A stretch of 64,000 nt of DNA from Megalopta genalis (GCF_051020955.1 NW_027477094.1:1-64000), one strand, 5' to 3'; shown: positions 24,527 through 36,999, counted from the stretch's first letter. A program made the numbers and translations. The notes: generated by a model from the letters alone, not told the origin.

Positions 24527-24687
24527 CGAGTCGAGGTGCGGCGAACATTCCGTCAACACCGTCTCACGGCGGGCGGACGGGCAGTGCGTGGTTCGGTTAC
24601 CCCTTGCGTACCGAACCACCCCTCGCTCTCGGCTCGTCAAAGGGCCGTGCCCTAGCCATGCTCCACGGAGTCGAGCGGCGACTCAAG
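24478..24687 (+). pseudogene. pol: Pol remnant, linker and N-terminal edge of reverse transcriptase
   Basis: Pol-like sequence survives here in pieces in different frames: FWEPEEASPK in one frame (from 24478), then DESRCGEHSVNTVS in a second frame after a run of ten C (24514-24523), then LRTEPPLALGSSKGRALAML from 24601 in the first frame again. These correspond to the stretch just before the RT fingers in BEL/Pao Pol. At least three frame changes are needed to follow it. The homopolymer C run is a natural slippage or sequencing-error site. Homology stops at about 24687. Confidence 0.75.
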
Positions 24688-24692
24688 GGTGA
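24685..24692 (+). other. Deletion junction removing the RT core
   Basis: N-terminal RT-flanking sequence ending GVERRL (to about 24684) is joined directly to sequence reading KIRAKILLQELWL, which in BEL/Pao lies after the RT thumb. The whole polymerase core, including any YVDD-type catalytic box, is absent: nothing resembling it is found elsewhere in the element in any frame. Confidence 0.8.
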
Positions 24693-25012
24693 CAAAAATC
24701 AGAGCAAAAATATTGCTGCAGGAGTTATGGTTGGGGGGTGCGGATTGGGACGCTCCGCTCCCGGACGAGCTCAACCAGACGTGGTGCGAACTCGTCGCCG
24801 AGTTACCGCTCTTAAGCGCCGCACGAGTGCCACGCTGGTTTGGCATCTTCCCATCCCCGCGCAGGGGGGAGCAATACGAGTTGCACGGTTACGCGGACGC
24901 GTCTTCGCGCGCGCATGGAGCGGTGGTGTATCTGCTAGTGCGACCGTTCCCGAGCGAACCCTCGGGAACCCAGGTGACCCTCGTCGCCTCGCGGGCCAGG
25001 GTCGCTCCCGTC
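24689..25012 (+). pseudogene. pol: Pol remnant, A17-like region and start of RNase H
   Basis: About 108 codons are open. KILLQELWLGGADWDAPLP matches the BEL/Pao segment between RT and RNase H (Peptidase_A17-like). VPRWF and ELHGYADASSRAHGAVVYL carry the first RNase H aspartate. Sequence stays family-like through VASRARVAPV (to 25012) and then stops matching: the rest of RNase H, with the remaining acidic residues, is missing. The first codon here is GTG, so this is not an independent gene. Confidence 0.8.
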
Positions 25013-25022
25013 ATCATGATAC
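25013..25022 (+). other. Second deletion junction, RNase H to integrase
   Basis: Family-like residues end at VAPV (25012) and restart in a different frame at RFLAALRRRR (from 25023). The C-terminal RNase H part and the linker normally between them are absent. TGA at 25017-25019 closes the integrase frame just upstream. Confidence 0.7.
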
Positions 25023-26459
25023 AGATTTCTCGCGGCCCTTCGTCGAAGGAGGAATAGTCCCTCGGATTACAAAGCGCCGATGCGGCGGGCGAGGATCCTG
25101 TGGCTCCATTGGCTGCAGGGTGGCGCCTTCGCATCGGAGATACGCGCCGTCCGAAAGTCCCAATTCGTCGGGCGATCGTCGCCCTTGCGGCGGTTGAGCC
25201 CATTTCTTGACGAGGCAGGATTGCTTCGCGTGGGGGGACGTCTAGACAACTCGTCCCGCGCGTATGACGAGAAACACCCCATCCTCCTCCCGAAGCACCC
25301 AGTGGTGGATTTGCTGGTGGAGGCTGTGCACCTCACGGCCCTCCACAGTGGACCCCAGCTCACCTTGAGCGTGCTGAGGAGGACGTATTGGCTTCTGGGT
25401 GCCCGAGGCACGGTTAGAAGAGTGACCTGGAGGTGCGTCGCTTGCGCAAGGCATCGCGCATCTCCAGCGTCCCAACTCATGGGCACGTTGCCCTTATCGC
25501 GGGTAAACCCTTCGCGGCCCTTCTCGCACGTGGGCGTCGACTATGCGGGCCCCCTCTGGACCCGCATGGGGAAGGGCCGGGGTTATCGGGCCCAGAAGTC
25601 ATACATCGGGGTGTTCGTGTGCTTCGCGACCCGCGCGATCCACCTCGAGCTGGTGAGCGACTGCACCACGGCGGGCTTCTTGGCTGCACTGCGGAGGTTC
25701 GTCTCCCGTCGGGGTAGGCCCGCTGCTATTTATTCCGACAACGGAACGAACTTCCGCGGTGCCGCACGGGAGCTCGCAGCGATGGTACGGGCGGTCCGCG
25801 ACTCAGCCGAGGTATCGGCCTTTCTCGGAGAGGCCGACATCGTGTGGCATTTCTCCCCACCCGGAGCCCCGCATTTCGGCGGTTTATGGGAAGCGGGGGT
25901 TAAGGCAGTAAAACGCCACTTAGCACGGGTGGTTGGCCAGCACACCCTCACCTTTGAGGAGATGTGCACCCTGTTGTGCACCGTCGAGGCATGCCTTAAT
26001 TCCCGCCCCCTAACACCGATGTCGAGCGATCCGACGGACTACGCGGCCCTTACACCGGGGCATTTCTTGACGGGAGCACCCTTGCTTACGCTTCCGGGAG
26101 AACGTTCGCCGGACACCGCCGCCTCCCCCTTGTCCCGATGGCAAGGGGTCGAAACCATGCGTGCCAATTTTTGGAAACAATGGAACCGCGAGTATCTCCA
26201 CACGCTGCAGGAGCGCAGCAAATGGTGGCGTGCCGAGAGGAACCTGCAGGTGGGAGATCTCGTGGTTCTTCGCGACGCGAATTGCCCACCGGCGTGTTGG
26301 CGTCTCGCACGCGTGCAGACGCTGCACCCCGGTGAGGACGGCCGAGTTCGAGTCGTAACCATCCGCACCGCCGGCGGATGTTACACACGGCCGATCACGC
26401 AGCTCGTGCGCTTGCCGGTGGACATGCCCGCTGGACCCTCCTCAGGACCGGAGCAGTAG
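25020..26459 (+). CDS. pol: BEL/Pao integrase (Pol C-terminus, fragment of a fusion)
   Basis: This 479-codon open frame encodes integrase, which inserts the cDNA into the genome. The first ATG is at 25080, numbered as residue 1 here, but the true protein would be a fusion with upstream Pol, so that start is not meaningful. An HHCC zinc-binding module is at H84, H89, C119 and C122. The catalytic core follows with D154 (HVGVDYAGPL), D220 (YSDNGTNF) and E271 (PHFGGLWEAG), spacing D-x65-D-x50-E. The C-terminus (WQGVETMRANFWKQW through VGDLVVLRD to ITQLVRLP) matches the DUF5641-like tail of BEL/Pao integrases. The frame has no stop or frameshift and all catalytic residues are present. It ends at TAG 26457-26459, 80 bp before the 3' LTR; no env follows. 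Confidence 0.88.
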   Translation, partial: YRFLAALRRRRNSPSDYKAPMRRARILWLHWLQGGAFASEIRAVRKSQFVGRSSPLRRLSPFLDEAGLLRVGGRLDNSSRAYDEKHPILLPKHPVVDLLVEAVHLTALHSGPQLTLSVLRRTYWLLGARGTVRRVTWRCVACARHRASPASQLMGTLPLSRVNPSRPFSHVGVDYAGPLWTRMGKGRGYRAQKSYIGVFVCFATRAIHLELVSDCTTAGFLAALRRFVSRRGRPAAIYSDNGTNFRGAARELAAMVRAVRDSAEVSAFLGEADIVWHFSPPGAPHFGGLWEAGVKAVKRHLARVVGQHTLTFEEMCTLLCTVEACLNSRPLTPMSSDPTDYAALTPGHFLTGAPLLTLPGERSPDTAASPLSRWQGVETMRANFWKQWNREYLHTLQERSKWWRAERNLQVGDLVVLRDANCPPACWRLARVQTLHPGEDGRVRVVTIRTAGGCYTRPITQLVRLPVDMPAGPSSGPEQ

Positions 26460-26539
26460 CGAGGGAAGGCGAGCGTACATGGCGGGCGGAGCGAGCTCGC
26501 CATTAGTTATTAAGATCAGCGGAGCTGAGGCGGGCGGTA
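26460..26539 (+). other. 3' untranslated segment with weak polypurine-like tract
   Basis: This 80-bp gap between the integrase stop and the 3' LTR must contain the plus-strand primer. Directly before the LTR is GGAGCTGAGGCGGGCGGTA, purine-rich but interrupted, so it is a poor polypurine tract. GGCGGGCGG occurs twice (26481-26489 and 26529-26537). GGCGAGC (26468-26474) can pair with GCTCGCC (26495-26501). Confidence 0.45.
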
Positions 26540-27046
26540 TGTTCCGGCCGAATCGCGGACCGCGGGTCAACGCACGCTCGACTTTCGATGTACGCCGTCT
26601 CGCCGTTTTTGTCGAATAAACGGCGAGGCGGCGAGACAATAACACGATCGACGTGCGTTGGCCCGACCATCAAACGCTCGCCTCGGCCTAAATGTACACA
26701 TGCAGCGTTTTTGCCTTAGGAGGCAATGACCGGCCTTCGACACCTGACGATGCGTCACCTTGAGCATCGGCCAGGTGTCTATATATACTGCCGCAAATGT
26801 AATAACGAAAGCCTGCTCTCCAAGATATCGATATCGAACAGTCAAGTTTAATTTAGCGCCCTTGCGCCTATACGAAGCCGTGCTTCAGCTTTTATATTTC
26901 GATCGTAGCCGTGCTACTCTTTATACGACAAACGGAGCCGTGCTCCAAAAGCTTGTAAATCAAAGGACTGTGGAGTCCGAGTCAAATAAATCGAGTGTCG
27001 TCTCCTCCACGAATTCCGGCGTTTTAATTTTGTGCCGTGCGCAACA
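26540..27046 (+). repeat. 3' LTR (507 bp)
   Basis: Same boundaries and length as the 5' LTR, offset 4,590 bp, with one substitution in 507 positions by direct reading. Its promoter faces the downstream satellite, so initiation here would transcribe the array. Confidence 0.96.
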
Positions 27047-27051
27047 AATCG
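27047..27051 (+). repeat. 3' target site duplication (AATCG)
   Basis: Second copy of the 5-bp duplication, at the point where satellite sequence resumes. A 5-bp duplication fits BEL/Pao integrases. Confidence 0.93.
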
Positions 27052-28940
27052 AGTTAGCTACAAATCCATGCAAAACACACGATTTAGCTTCAAATCAATT
27101 CGAAGTAGAAGGCTTAGATTCAAATCCATGCGAAACGAAAGATTTAGATTCAAATACTTGCGAATACAAGTGATATAGCTTCAAATGCAGGCGACACAAA
27201 CGAGTTAGCTTCAAATCCAAGCGAAACACATGATTTAGCTTCAAATGAGTGCGGAGTAGAAGACTTAGCTTCAAATCTATGCGGAACAAATGGTTTAGCC
27301 TCAAATACTTGTAACATACATGATTTAGCTTCAACTGCATGCGAAACAACTGAGTTAGCTTCAAATCCAAGCGAAACACATGATTTAGATTCAAATACTT
27401 GCCTTATAAATGATATAGCTTCAAGTGCAGGCGAAACAAACGAGTTAGCTACAAGTCCATGCAAAACACATGATTTAGCTTCAAATCAATTCGAAGTAGA
27501 AGGCTTAGATTCATATCCATGCGAAACGAAAGATTTAGATTCAAATACTTGCGAATATAAGTGATATAGCTTCAAATGCAGGCGAAACAAACGAGTTAGC
27601 TACAAATCCATGCAAAACACATGATTTAGCTTGAAATCAATGCGAAGTAGAAGACTTAGCTTCAAATCCATGCGAAAAGAATGATTTAGCTTCAAATACT
27701 TGCCTTATAAATGATATAGCTTCAAATGCAGGCGAAACAAACGAGTTAGCTTCCAATCCAAGCGAAACACATGATTTAGCTTCAAATGAATGTGGAGTAG
27801 AAGACTTAGCTTCAAATCCATGCGAAACGAATGATTTAGCTTCAAATACTTGCCTTATAAATGATATAGGTTCAAATGCAGGCGAAACAAACGAGTTAGC
27901 TTCAAATCCAAGCGAAACACATGATTTAGCTTCAAATGAATGAGGAGTAGAAGACTTAGCTTCAAATCCATGCGAAACGAATGATTTAGATTCAAATACT
28001 TGCCTTATAAATGATATAGCTTCAAATGCAGGCGAAACAAACGCGTTAGCTTCAAATCCAAGCGTCACACATGACTTAGCTTTGAAATGAATGCGGAGTA
28101 GAAGACTTAGCTTCAAATCCATGCGAAACGAATGATTTACCTTCAAATACTTGCCTTATAAATGATATAGCTTCAAATGCAGGCGAAACAAACGAGTTAG
28201 CTTCAAATCCAAGCGAAACACATTATTTAGCTTCAAATACTTGCCTTATAAATGATATAGCTTCAATTGCAGGCTAAACAAACCAGTTAACTATAATTCC
28301 ATGCGAAACAAATGATTTATCTTCAAATCAATGCGAAGTAGAAGGCTTATCTTCTAATCCATGCGGAACAAATGGATTAGCTGCAAATACTTGTGATAGA
28401 CATGATTTAGCTTCAACTGCATGCGAAACAAACGAATTAGCTTCAAATCCAAGCGTAACACATGATTAAGCTTCAAATCCATGCGAAACACATGATTTAG
28501 CTTCAAATACTTGCCTTATAAATGATATAGCTTCAAGTGCAGGCGAAACAAACGAGTTAGCAACAAATCCATGCAAAACACATGATTAAGCTTCAAATCA
28601 ATTCGAAGTAAAAGGCTTAGATTCAAATCCATGCGAAACGAAAGATTTAGATTCAAATACTTGCGAATATAAGTGATATAGCTTCAAATGCAGGCGAAAC
28701 AAACGAGTTAGCTGCAAATCCATGTGAAACACATGATTTAGCTTGAAATCAATGCGAAGTAGAAGACTTAGCTTCAAATCTGTGCGGAACAAATGGTTTA
28801 GCCTCAAATATTTGTGATATACATGATATAGCTTCAACTGCATGCGAAACAACTGAGTTAGCTTCAAATCCAAGCGAAACACATGATTTAGATTCAAATA
28901 CTTGCCTTATAAATGATATAGCTTCAAGTGCAGGCGAAAC

Positions 28941-28945
28941 AATCG
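28941..28945 (+). other. Paralogous empty insertion site
   Basis: The monomer here reads GCGAAACAATCGAGTTAGC, exactly what results from removing the retroelement and one AATCG copy. Flanking monomers also match those on both sides of the element. Equivalent sites are at 31225-31229 and 31946-31950. Confidence 0.8.
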
Positions 28946-31019
28946 AGTTAGCTACAAATCCATGCAAAACACACGACTTAGCTTCAAATCAATTCGAAGT
29001 AGAAGGCTTAGATTCAAATCCATGCGAAACGAAAGATTTAGATTCAAATACTTGCGAATACAAGTGATATGGCTTCAAATGCAGGCGAAACAAACGAGTT
29101 AACTACAATTCCATGCGAAACAAATGATTTATCTTCAAATCAATGCGAAGTAGAAGGCTTAGCTTCAAATCCATGCAAAAACGAATGATTTAGCTTCAAA
29201 TACTTGCGAATATAAGTGATATAGCTTGAAATCCAGGCGAAACATACGAGTTAGCTACAAATCCATGTGAAACACATGATTTAGCTTGAAATCAATGCGA
29301 AGTAGAAGACTTAGCTTCAAATCTATGCGGAACAAATGGTTTAGCCTCAAATACTTGTGATATACATGATTTAGCTTCAACTGCATGCGAAACTACTGAG
29401 TTAGCTTCAAATCCAAGCGAATCACATGATTTAGCTTCAAATACTTGCCATATAAATGACATAGCTTCAATTGCAGGCGAAACAAACCAGTTAACTTCAA
29501 TTCCATGCAAAACATATGATTTAGCTTCAAATCAATGCTAAGTAGAAGGCTTAGCTTCAAATCCATGCGAAACGAATGAATTAGCTTCAAATACTTGCCT
29601 TATAAATGATATAGCTTCAAATGCAGGCGACACAAACGAGTTAGCTCCAAATCCGAGCGAAACACATGATTTTGCTTCAAATGAATGCGGAGTAGAAGAC
29701 GTAGCTTCAAATCCATGCGAAACAAATGATTTAGCTTCAAATACTTGCCTTATAAATGATATAGCTTCAAATGCAGGCGAAACAAACGAGTTAGCTTCAA
29801 ATCCAAGCGAAACACATGATTTAGCTTCAAATACTTGCCATATGAATGATATAGATTCAATTGCAGGCGAAACAAACCAGTTAACTTCAATTCCATGCGA
29901 AACAAATGATTTATCTTCAAATCAATGCGAAGTAGAAGGTTTAGCTTCAAATCCATGCGAAACGAATGATTTAGCTTCAAATACTTGCCTTATAAATGAT
30001 ATAGCTTCAAATGCAGGCGAAACGAACGAGTTAGCTACAAATCCAAGCGAAACACATGATTTAGCTTCAAATCAATGCGAAGTAGAAGGCTTACCTTCAA
30101 ATCCATGCGAAACGAATGGTTTAGCTTCAAATGCTTGCGATATAAATGATATAGCTTCAAATGCAGGCGAAACAAACGAGTTAGCTACAAATCCATGTGA
30201 AACACATTATTTAGCTTGAAATCAATGCGAAGTAGAAGACTTAGCTTCAAATCCATGCGAAACGAATGATTTAGCTACAAATACTTGCCTTATAAATGAT
30301 ATAGCTTCAAATGCAGGCGAAACAAACGCGTTAGCTTCAAATCCAAGCGACACACATGACTTAGCTTCAAATGAATGCGGAGTAGAAGACTTAGCTTCAA
30401 ATCCATGCGAAACGAATGATTTACCTTCAAATACTTGCCTTATAAATGATATAGCTTCAAATGCAGGCGAAACAAACGAGTTAGCTTCAAATCCAAGCGA
30501 AACACATTATTTAGCTTCAAATACTTGCCTTATAAATGATATAGCTTCAATTGCAGGCTAAACAAACCAGTTAACTATAATTCCATGCGAAACGAATGAT
30601 TTATCTTCAAATCAATGCGAAGTAGAAGGCTTATCTTCTAATCCATGCGGAACAAATGGATTAGCTGCAAATACTTGTGATAGACATGATTTAGCTTCAA
30701 CTGCATGCGAAACAAACGAATTAGCTTCAAATCCAAGCGTAACACATGATTAAGCTTCAAATGCATGTGAAACGAATGATTTAGCTACAAATACTTGCCT
30801 TATAAATGATATAGCTTCAAATGCAGGCGAAACAAACGAGTTAGCTACAAATCCATGCAAAACACATGATTTAGCTTCAAATCAATTCGAAGTAGAAGGC
30901 ATAGATTCAAATCCATGCGAAACGAAAGATTTAGATTCAAATACTTGCGAATATAAGTGATATAGCTTCAAATGCAGGCGAAACAAACGAGTTAGCTACA
31001 AATCCATGTGAAACACATG

Positions 31020-32470
31020 ATTTAGCTTGAAATCAATGCGAAGTAGAAGACTTAGCTTCAAATCTGTGCGGAACAAATGGTTTAGCCTCAAATACTTGTG
31101 ATATACATGATATAGCTTCAACTGCATGCGAAACAACTGAGTTAGCTTCAAATCCAAGCGAAACACATGATTTAGATTCAAATACTTGCCTTATAAATGA
31201 TATAGCTTCAAGTGCAGGCGAAACAATCGAGTTAGCTACAAATCCATGCAAAACACACGACTTAGCTTCAAATCAATTCGAAGTAGAAGGCTTAGATTCA
31301 AATCCATGCGAAACGAAAGATTTAGATTCAAATACTTGCGAATACAAGTGATATAACTTCAAATGCAGGCGAAACAAACGAGTTTGCTACAAATCCATGT
31401 GAAACACATGATTTAGCTTGAAATCAATGCGAAGTAGAAGACTTAGCTTCAAATCCATGCGAAAAGAATGATTTAGCTTCAAATACTTGCCTTATAAATG
31501 ATATAGCTTCAAATACTTGCCTTATAAATGATATAGCTTCAAATGCAGGCGGAACAAACGAGTTAGCTTTAAATCCAAGCGAAACACATGATTTAGTTTC
31601 AAATCAGTGCGAAGTAGAAGGCTTAGCATCAAATCAATGCGAAACAAATGGTTTAGATTCAGATACTTGTGATAAACATGATTTAGCTTCCTCTGCATGC
31701 GAAACAAACGAGTTAGCTTCAAATCCATGCGAAACACATGATTTAGCTTGAAATCAATGCGAAGTAGAAGACTTAGCTTCAAATCTGTGCAGAACAAATG
31801 GTTTAGCCTCAAATACTTGTGATATACATGATATAGCTTCAACTGCATGCGAAACAACTGAGTTAGCTTCAAATCCAAGCGAAACACATGATTTAGATTC
31901 AAATACTTGCCTTATAAATGATATAGCTTCAAGTGCAGGCGAAACAATCGAGTTAGCTACAAATCCATGCAAAACACACGACTTAGCTTCAAATCAATTC
32001 GAAGTAGAAGGCTTAGATTCAAATCCATGCGAAACGAAAGATTTAGATTCAAATACTTGCGAATACAAGTGATATAGCTTCAAATGCAGGCGAAACAAAC
32101 GAGTTTGCTACAAATCCATGTGAAACACATGATTTAGCTTGAAATCAATGCGAAGTAGAAGACTTAGCTTCAAATCCATGCGAAAAGAATGATTTACCTT
32201 CAAATACTTGCCTTATAAATGATATAGCTTCAAATACTTGCCTTATAAATGATATAGCTTCAAATGCAGGCGGAACAAACGAGTTAGCTTTAAATCCAAG
32301 CGAAACACATGATTTAGTTTCAAATCAGTGCGAAGTAGAAGGCTTAGCATCAAATCAATGCGAAACAAATTGTTTAGATTCAGATACTTGTGATAAACAT
32401 GATTTAGCTTCCTCTGCATGCGAAACAAACGAGTTAGCTTCAAATCCATGCGAAACACATGATTTAGCTT
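31020..32470 (+). repeat. Tandem duplication with 721-bp unit
   Basis: Two successive copies share the rare GAGTTTGCTAC variant at 31381 and 32102, the doubled CTTGCCTTATA monomers and the AATCGAG monomer. The offset is 721 bp, which is 24 monomers plus one base. Boundaries are approximate because the array is self-similar. Confidence 0.7.
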
Positions 32471-35400
32471 CCAATCAATGCAAAGTAGAAGGCTTAGCTT
32501 CAAATCCATGCGAAACAGATAGTTTAGCTTCAAATACTTGCGATATAAAGGATATAGCTTCAAATGCAGGCGAAAGAAACGAGTTAGCTACAAATCCATG
32601 CGAAACACATGATTTAGCTTGAAATCAATGCGAAGTAGAAGGCTTATCTTCTAATCCATGCGGAGCAAATGGATTAGCTACAAATAATTGTGATAGACAT
32701 GATTTAGCTTCAACTGCATGCGAAACAAACGAATTAGCTTCAAATCCAAGCGGAACACATGATTTAGCCTCAAATACTTGCCATATGAATGATATAGCTT
32801 CAATTGCAGGCGAAACAAACCAGTTAACTTCAATTCCATGCGAAACAAATGATTTAGCTTCAAATCAATGCTAAGTAGAAGGCTTAGCTTCAAATCCATG
32901 CGAAACGAATGATTTAGCTTCAAATACTTGCCTTATAAATGATATAGCTTCAAATGCAGGCGACACAAACGAGTTAGCTTCAAATCCAAGCGAAACACAT
33001 GATTTAGCTTCAAATGAGTGCGGAGTAGTAGACTTAGCTTCAAATCTATGCGGAACAAATGGTTTAGCCTCAAATACTTGTAACATACATGATTTAGCTT
33101 CAACTGCATGCGAAACAACTGAGTTAGCTTCAAATCCAAGCGAAACACATGATTTAGATTCAAATCAATGCTAAGTACAAGGCTTAGCTTCAAATCCATG
33201 CGAAACGAATGAATTAGCTTCAAATACTTGCCTTATAAATGATATAGCTTCGAATGCAGGCGAAACAAACGAGTTAGTTACAAATCCATGCAAAACACAT
33301 GATTTAGCTTCAAGTCAATTCGAAGTGGAAGGCTTAGATTCATATCCATGCGAAACAAAAGATTTAGATTCAAATACTTGCGAATATAAGTGATATAGCT
33401 TCAAATGCAGGCGAAACAAACGAGTTAGCTATAAATCCATGTGAAACACATGATTTAGCTTGAAATCAATGCGAAGTAGAAGACTTAGCTTCAAATCCAT
33501 GCGAAAAGAATGATTTAGCTTCAAATACTTGCCTTATAAATGATATAGCATCAAATACAGGCGAAACAAACGAGTTAGCTTCAAATCCAAGCGAAACACA
33601 TGATTTAGCTTCAAATGAATGCGGAGTAGAAGACTTAGCTTCAAATCTATGCGGAACAAATGGTTTAGCCTCAAATACTTGTAATATACATGATTTAGAT
33701 TCAACTGCATGCGAAACAACTGAGTTAGCTTCACATCTAAGCGAAACACATGATTTAGATTCAAATACTTGCCTTATAAATGATATAGCTTCAAGTGCAG
33801 GCGAAACAAACGAGATAGCTACAAATCCATGCAAAACACATGATTTAGCTTCAAATCAATTCGAAGTAGAAGACTTAGCTTCAAATCCATGCGAAAAGAA
33901 TGATTTAGCTTCAAATACTTGCCTTATAAATGATATAGCATCAAATACAGGCGGAACAAACGAGTTAGCTTCAAATCCAAGCGAAACACATGATTTAGCT
34001 TCAAATGAATGCGGAGTAGAAGACTTAGCTTCAAATCTATGCGGAACAAATGGTTTAGCCTCAAATACTTGTGATATACATGATTTAGATTCAACTGCAT
34101 GCGAAACAACTGAGTTAGCTTCACATCCAAGCGAAACACATGATTTAGATTCAAATACTTGCCTTATAAATGATATAGCTTCAAGTGCAGGCGAAACAAA
34201 CGAGATAGCTACAAATCCATGCAAAACACATGATTTAGCTTCAAATCAATTCGAAGTAGAAGTCTTAGCTTCAAATCCATGCGAAAAGAATGATTTAGCT
34301 TCAAATACTTTCCTTATAAATGATATAACTTCAAATGCAGGCGAAACAAACGAGTTAGCTTCAAATCCAAGCGAAACACATGATTTAGCTTCAAATGAAT
34401 GTGGAGTAGAAGACTTAGCTTCAAATCCATGCGAAACGAATGATTTAGCTTCAAATACTTGCTTATAAATGATATAGCTTCAAATGCAGGCGAAACAAAC
34501 GAGTTAGCTTCAAATCCATGTGAAACACATGATTTAGCTTGAAATCAATGCGAAGTAGAAGACTTAGCTTGAAATCTATGCGGAACAAATGGTTTAGCCT
34601 CAAATACTTGTGATATACATGATTTAGCTTCAACTGCATGCGAAACTACTGAGTTAGTTTCAAATCCAAGCGAATCACATGATTTAGCTTCAAATACTTG
34701 CCACATAAATGATATAGCTTCAATTGCAGGCGAAACAAACGAGTTAGCTACAAATCCATGTGAAACACATGATTTAGCTTGAAATCAATGCGAAGTAGAA
34801 GACTTAGCTTCAAATCTATGCGGAACAAATGGTTTAGACTCAAATACTTGTGATATACATGATTTAGCTTCAACTGCATACGAAACTACTGAGTTAGCTT
34901 CAAATCCAAGCGGAACACATGATTTAGCTTCAAATACTTGCCATATGAATGATATAGCTTCAATTGCAGGCGAAACAAACCAGTTAACTTCAATTCCATG
35001 CGAAACAAATGATTTAGCTTCAAATCAATGCTAAGTAGAAGGCTTAGCTTCAAATCCATGCGAAACGAATGATTTAGCTTCAAATACTTGCCTTATAAAT
35101 GATATAGCTTCAAATGCAGGCGAAACAAACGAGTTAGCTTCAAATCCAAGCGAAACACATGATTTAGCTTCAAATACTTGCCTTATAAATGATATAGCTT
35201 CAAATGCAGGCGAAACAAACGAGTTAGCTTCAAATCCAAGCGAAACACATGATTTAGCTTCAAATGAATGTGGAGTAGAAGACTTAGCTTCAAATCCATG
35301 CGAAACGAATGATTTAGCTTCAAATACTTGCCTTATAAATGATATAGCATCAAATGCAGGCGAAACAAACAAGTTAGCTTCAAATCCAAGCGAAACACAT

Positions 35401-35974
35401 GATTTAGCTTCAAATACTTGCCTTATAAATGATATAGCTTCAAATGCAGGCGAAACAAACGGGTTAGCTTCAAATCCATTCGAAACACATGATTTAGCTT
35501 CAAATACTTGCCTTATAAATGATATAGCTTCAACTGCAGGCGAAACAAACCAGTTAACTACAATTCCATGCGAAACAAATGATTTATCTTCAAATCAATG
35601 CGAAGTAGAAGGCTTAGCTTCAAATCAATGCGAAACGAATGATTTAGCTTCAAATACTTGCCTTATAAATGATATAGCTTCAAATGCAGGCGACACAAAC
35701 GAGTTAGCTCCAAATCCAAGCGAAACACATGATTTAGCTTCAAATGAATGCGGAGTAGAAGACTTAGCTTCAAATCCATGCGAAACGAATGATTTAGCAT
35801 CAAATACTTGCCTTATAAATGATATAGCTTCAAATGCAGGCGAAACAAACGAGTTAGCTTCAAATCCAAGCGAAACACATGATTTAGCTTCAAATGCTTG
35901 CCTTATAAATGATATAGCTTCAAGTGCAGGCGAAACAAACGAGTTAGCTACTAATCCATGCAAAACACATGATT

Positions 35975-36995
35975 AAGCTTCAAATCAATTCGAAGTAGAA
36001 GGCTTGGATTCAAATCCTTGCGAAACGAAAGATTTAGATCCAAATACTTGCGAATACAAGTGATATAGCTTCAAATGCAGGCGAAACAAACGAGTTTGCT
36101 ACAAATCCATGTGAAACACATGATTTAGCTTGAAATCAATGCGAAGTAGAAGACTTAGCTTCAAATCCATGCGAAAAGAATGATTTACCTTCAAATACTT
36201 GCCTTATAAATGATATAGCTTCAAATACTTGCCTTATAAATGATATAGCTTCAAATGCAGGCGGAACAAACGAGTTAGCTTTAAATCCAAGCGAAACACA
36301 TGATTTAGTTTCAAATCAGTGCGAAGTAGAAGGCTTAGCATCAAATCAATGCGAAACAAATTGTTTAGATTCAGATACTTGTGATAAACATGATTTAGCT
36401 TCCTCTGCATGCGAAACAAACGAGTTAGCTTCAAATCCATGCGAAACACATGATTTAGCTTCCAATCAATGCAAAGTAGAAGGCTTAGCTTCAAATCCAT
36501 GCGAAACAGATAGTTTAGCTTCAAATACTTGCGATATAAAGGATATAGCTTCAAATGCAGGCGAAAGAAACGAGTTAGCTACAAATCCATGCGAAACACA
36601 TGATTTAGCTTGAAATCAATGCGAAGTAGAAGGCTTATCTTCTAATCCATGCGGAGCAAATGGATTAGCTACAAATAATTGTGATAGACATGATTTAGCT
36701 TCAACTGCATGCGAAACAAACGAATTAGCTTCAAATCCAAGCGGAACTCATGATTTAGCCTCAAATACTTGCCATATGAATGATATAGCTTCAATTGCAG
36801 GCGAAACAAACCAGTTAACTTCAATTCCATGCGAAACAAATGATTTAGCTTCAAATCAATGCTAAGTAGAAGGCTTAGCTTCAAATCCATGCGAAACGAA
36901 TGATTTAGCTTCAAATACTTGCCTTATAAATGATATAGCTTCAAATGCAGGCGACACAAACGAGTTAGCTTCAAATCCAAGCGAAACACATGATT
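35975..36995 (+). repeat. Segmental copy of about 31985-32985 (offset 3,991 bp)
   Basis: Markers at 32243 and 32678 recur 3,991 bp later with rare variants preserved, including AAATTGTTTAG at about 32368 and 36359 and GATATAAAGGATATAG at about 32542 and 36533. Confidence 0.7.
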
Positions 36996-36999
36996 TAGC

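Larger units (their letters stand above)
21950..27046 (+). mobile_element. BEL/Pao LTR retrotransposon, defective, inserted in the satellite
   Basis: The element is 5,097 bp, bounded by two 507-bp LTRs that begin TG and end CA, with a 5-bp AATCG duplication on each side. Between the LTRs are a tRNA-type PBS, a BEL-type gag, a DQGS protease, remnants of RT and RNase H, and a DDE integrase with the C-terminal domain usual in BEL/Pao. The domain order (gag, PR, RT, RH, IN) is that of BEL/Pao and Metaviridae; the DQGS protease and gag type point to BEL/Pao. No env-like frame is present. The RT core is deleted, one stop lies between gag and protease, and pol has several frameshifts, so the copy is non-autonomous. 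Confidence 0.95.

Noticed and set aside
24373..25197. A separate 274-codon plus-strand gene
   Set aside because: It joins pieces of pol from one frame with unrelated out-of-frame sequence across both deletion junctions. Only the stretches around 24478-24513 and 24601-24687 are pol-like.
26460..26539. An env-like third gene after integrase
   Set aside because: Only 80 bp lie between the integrase stop and the 3' LTR, with no open frame of note.
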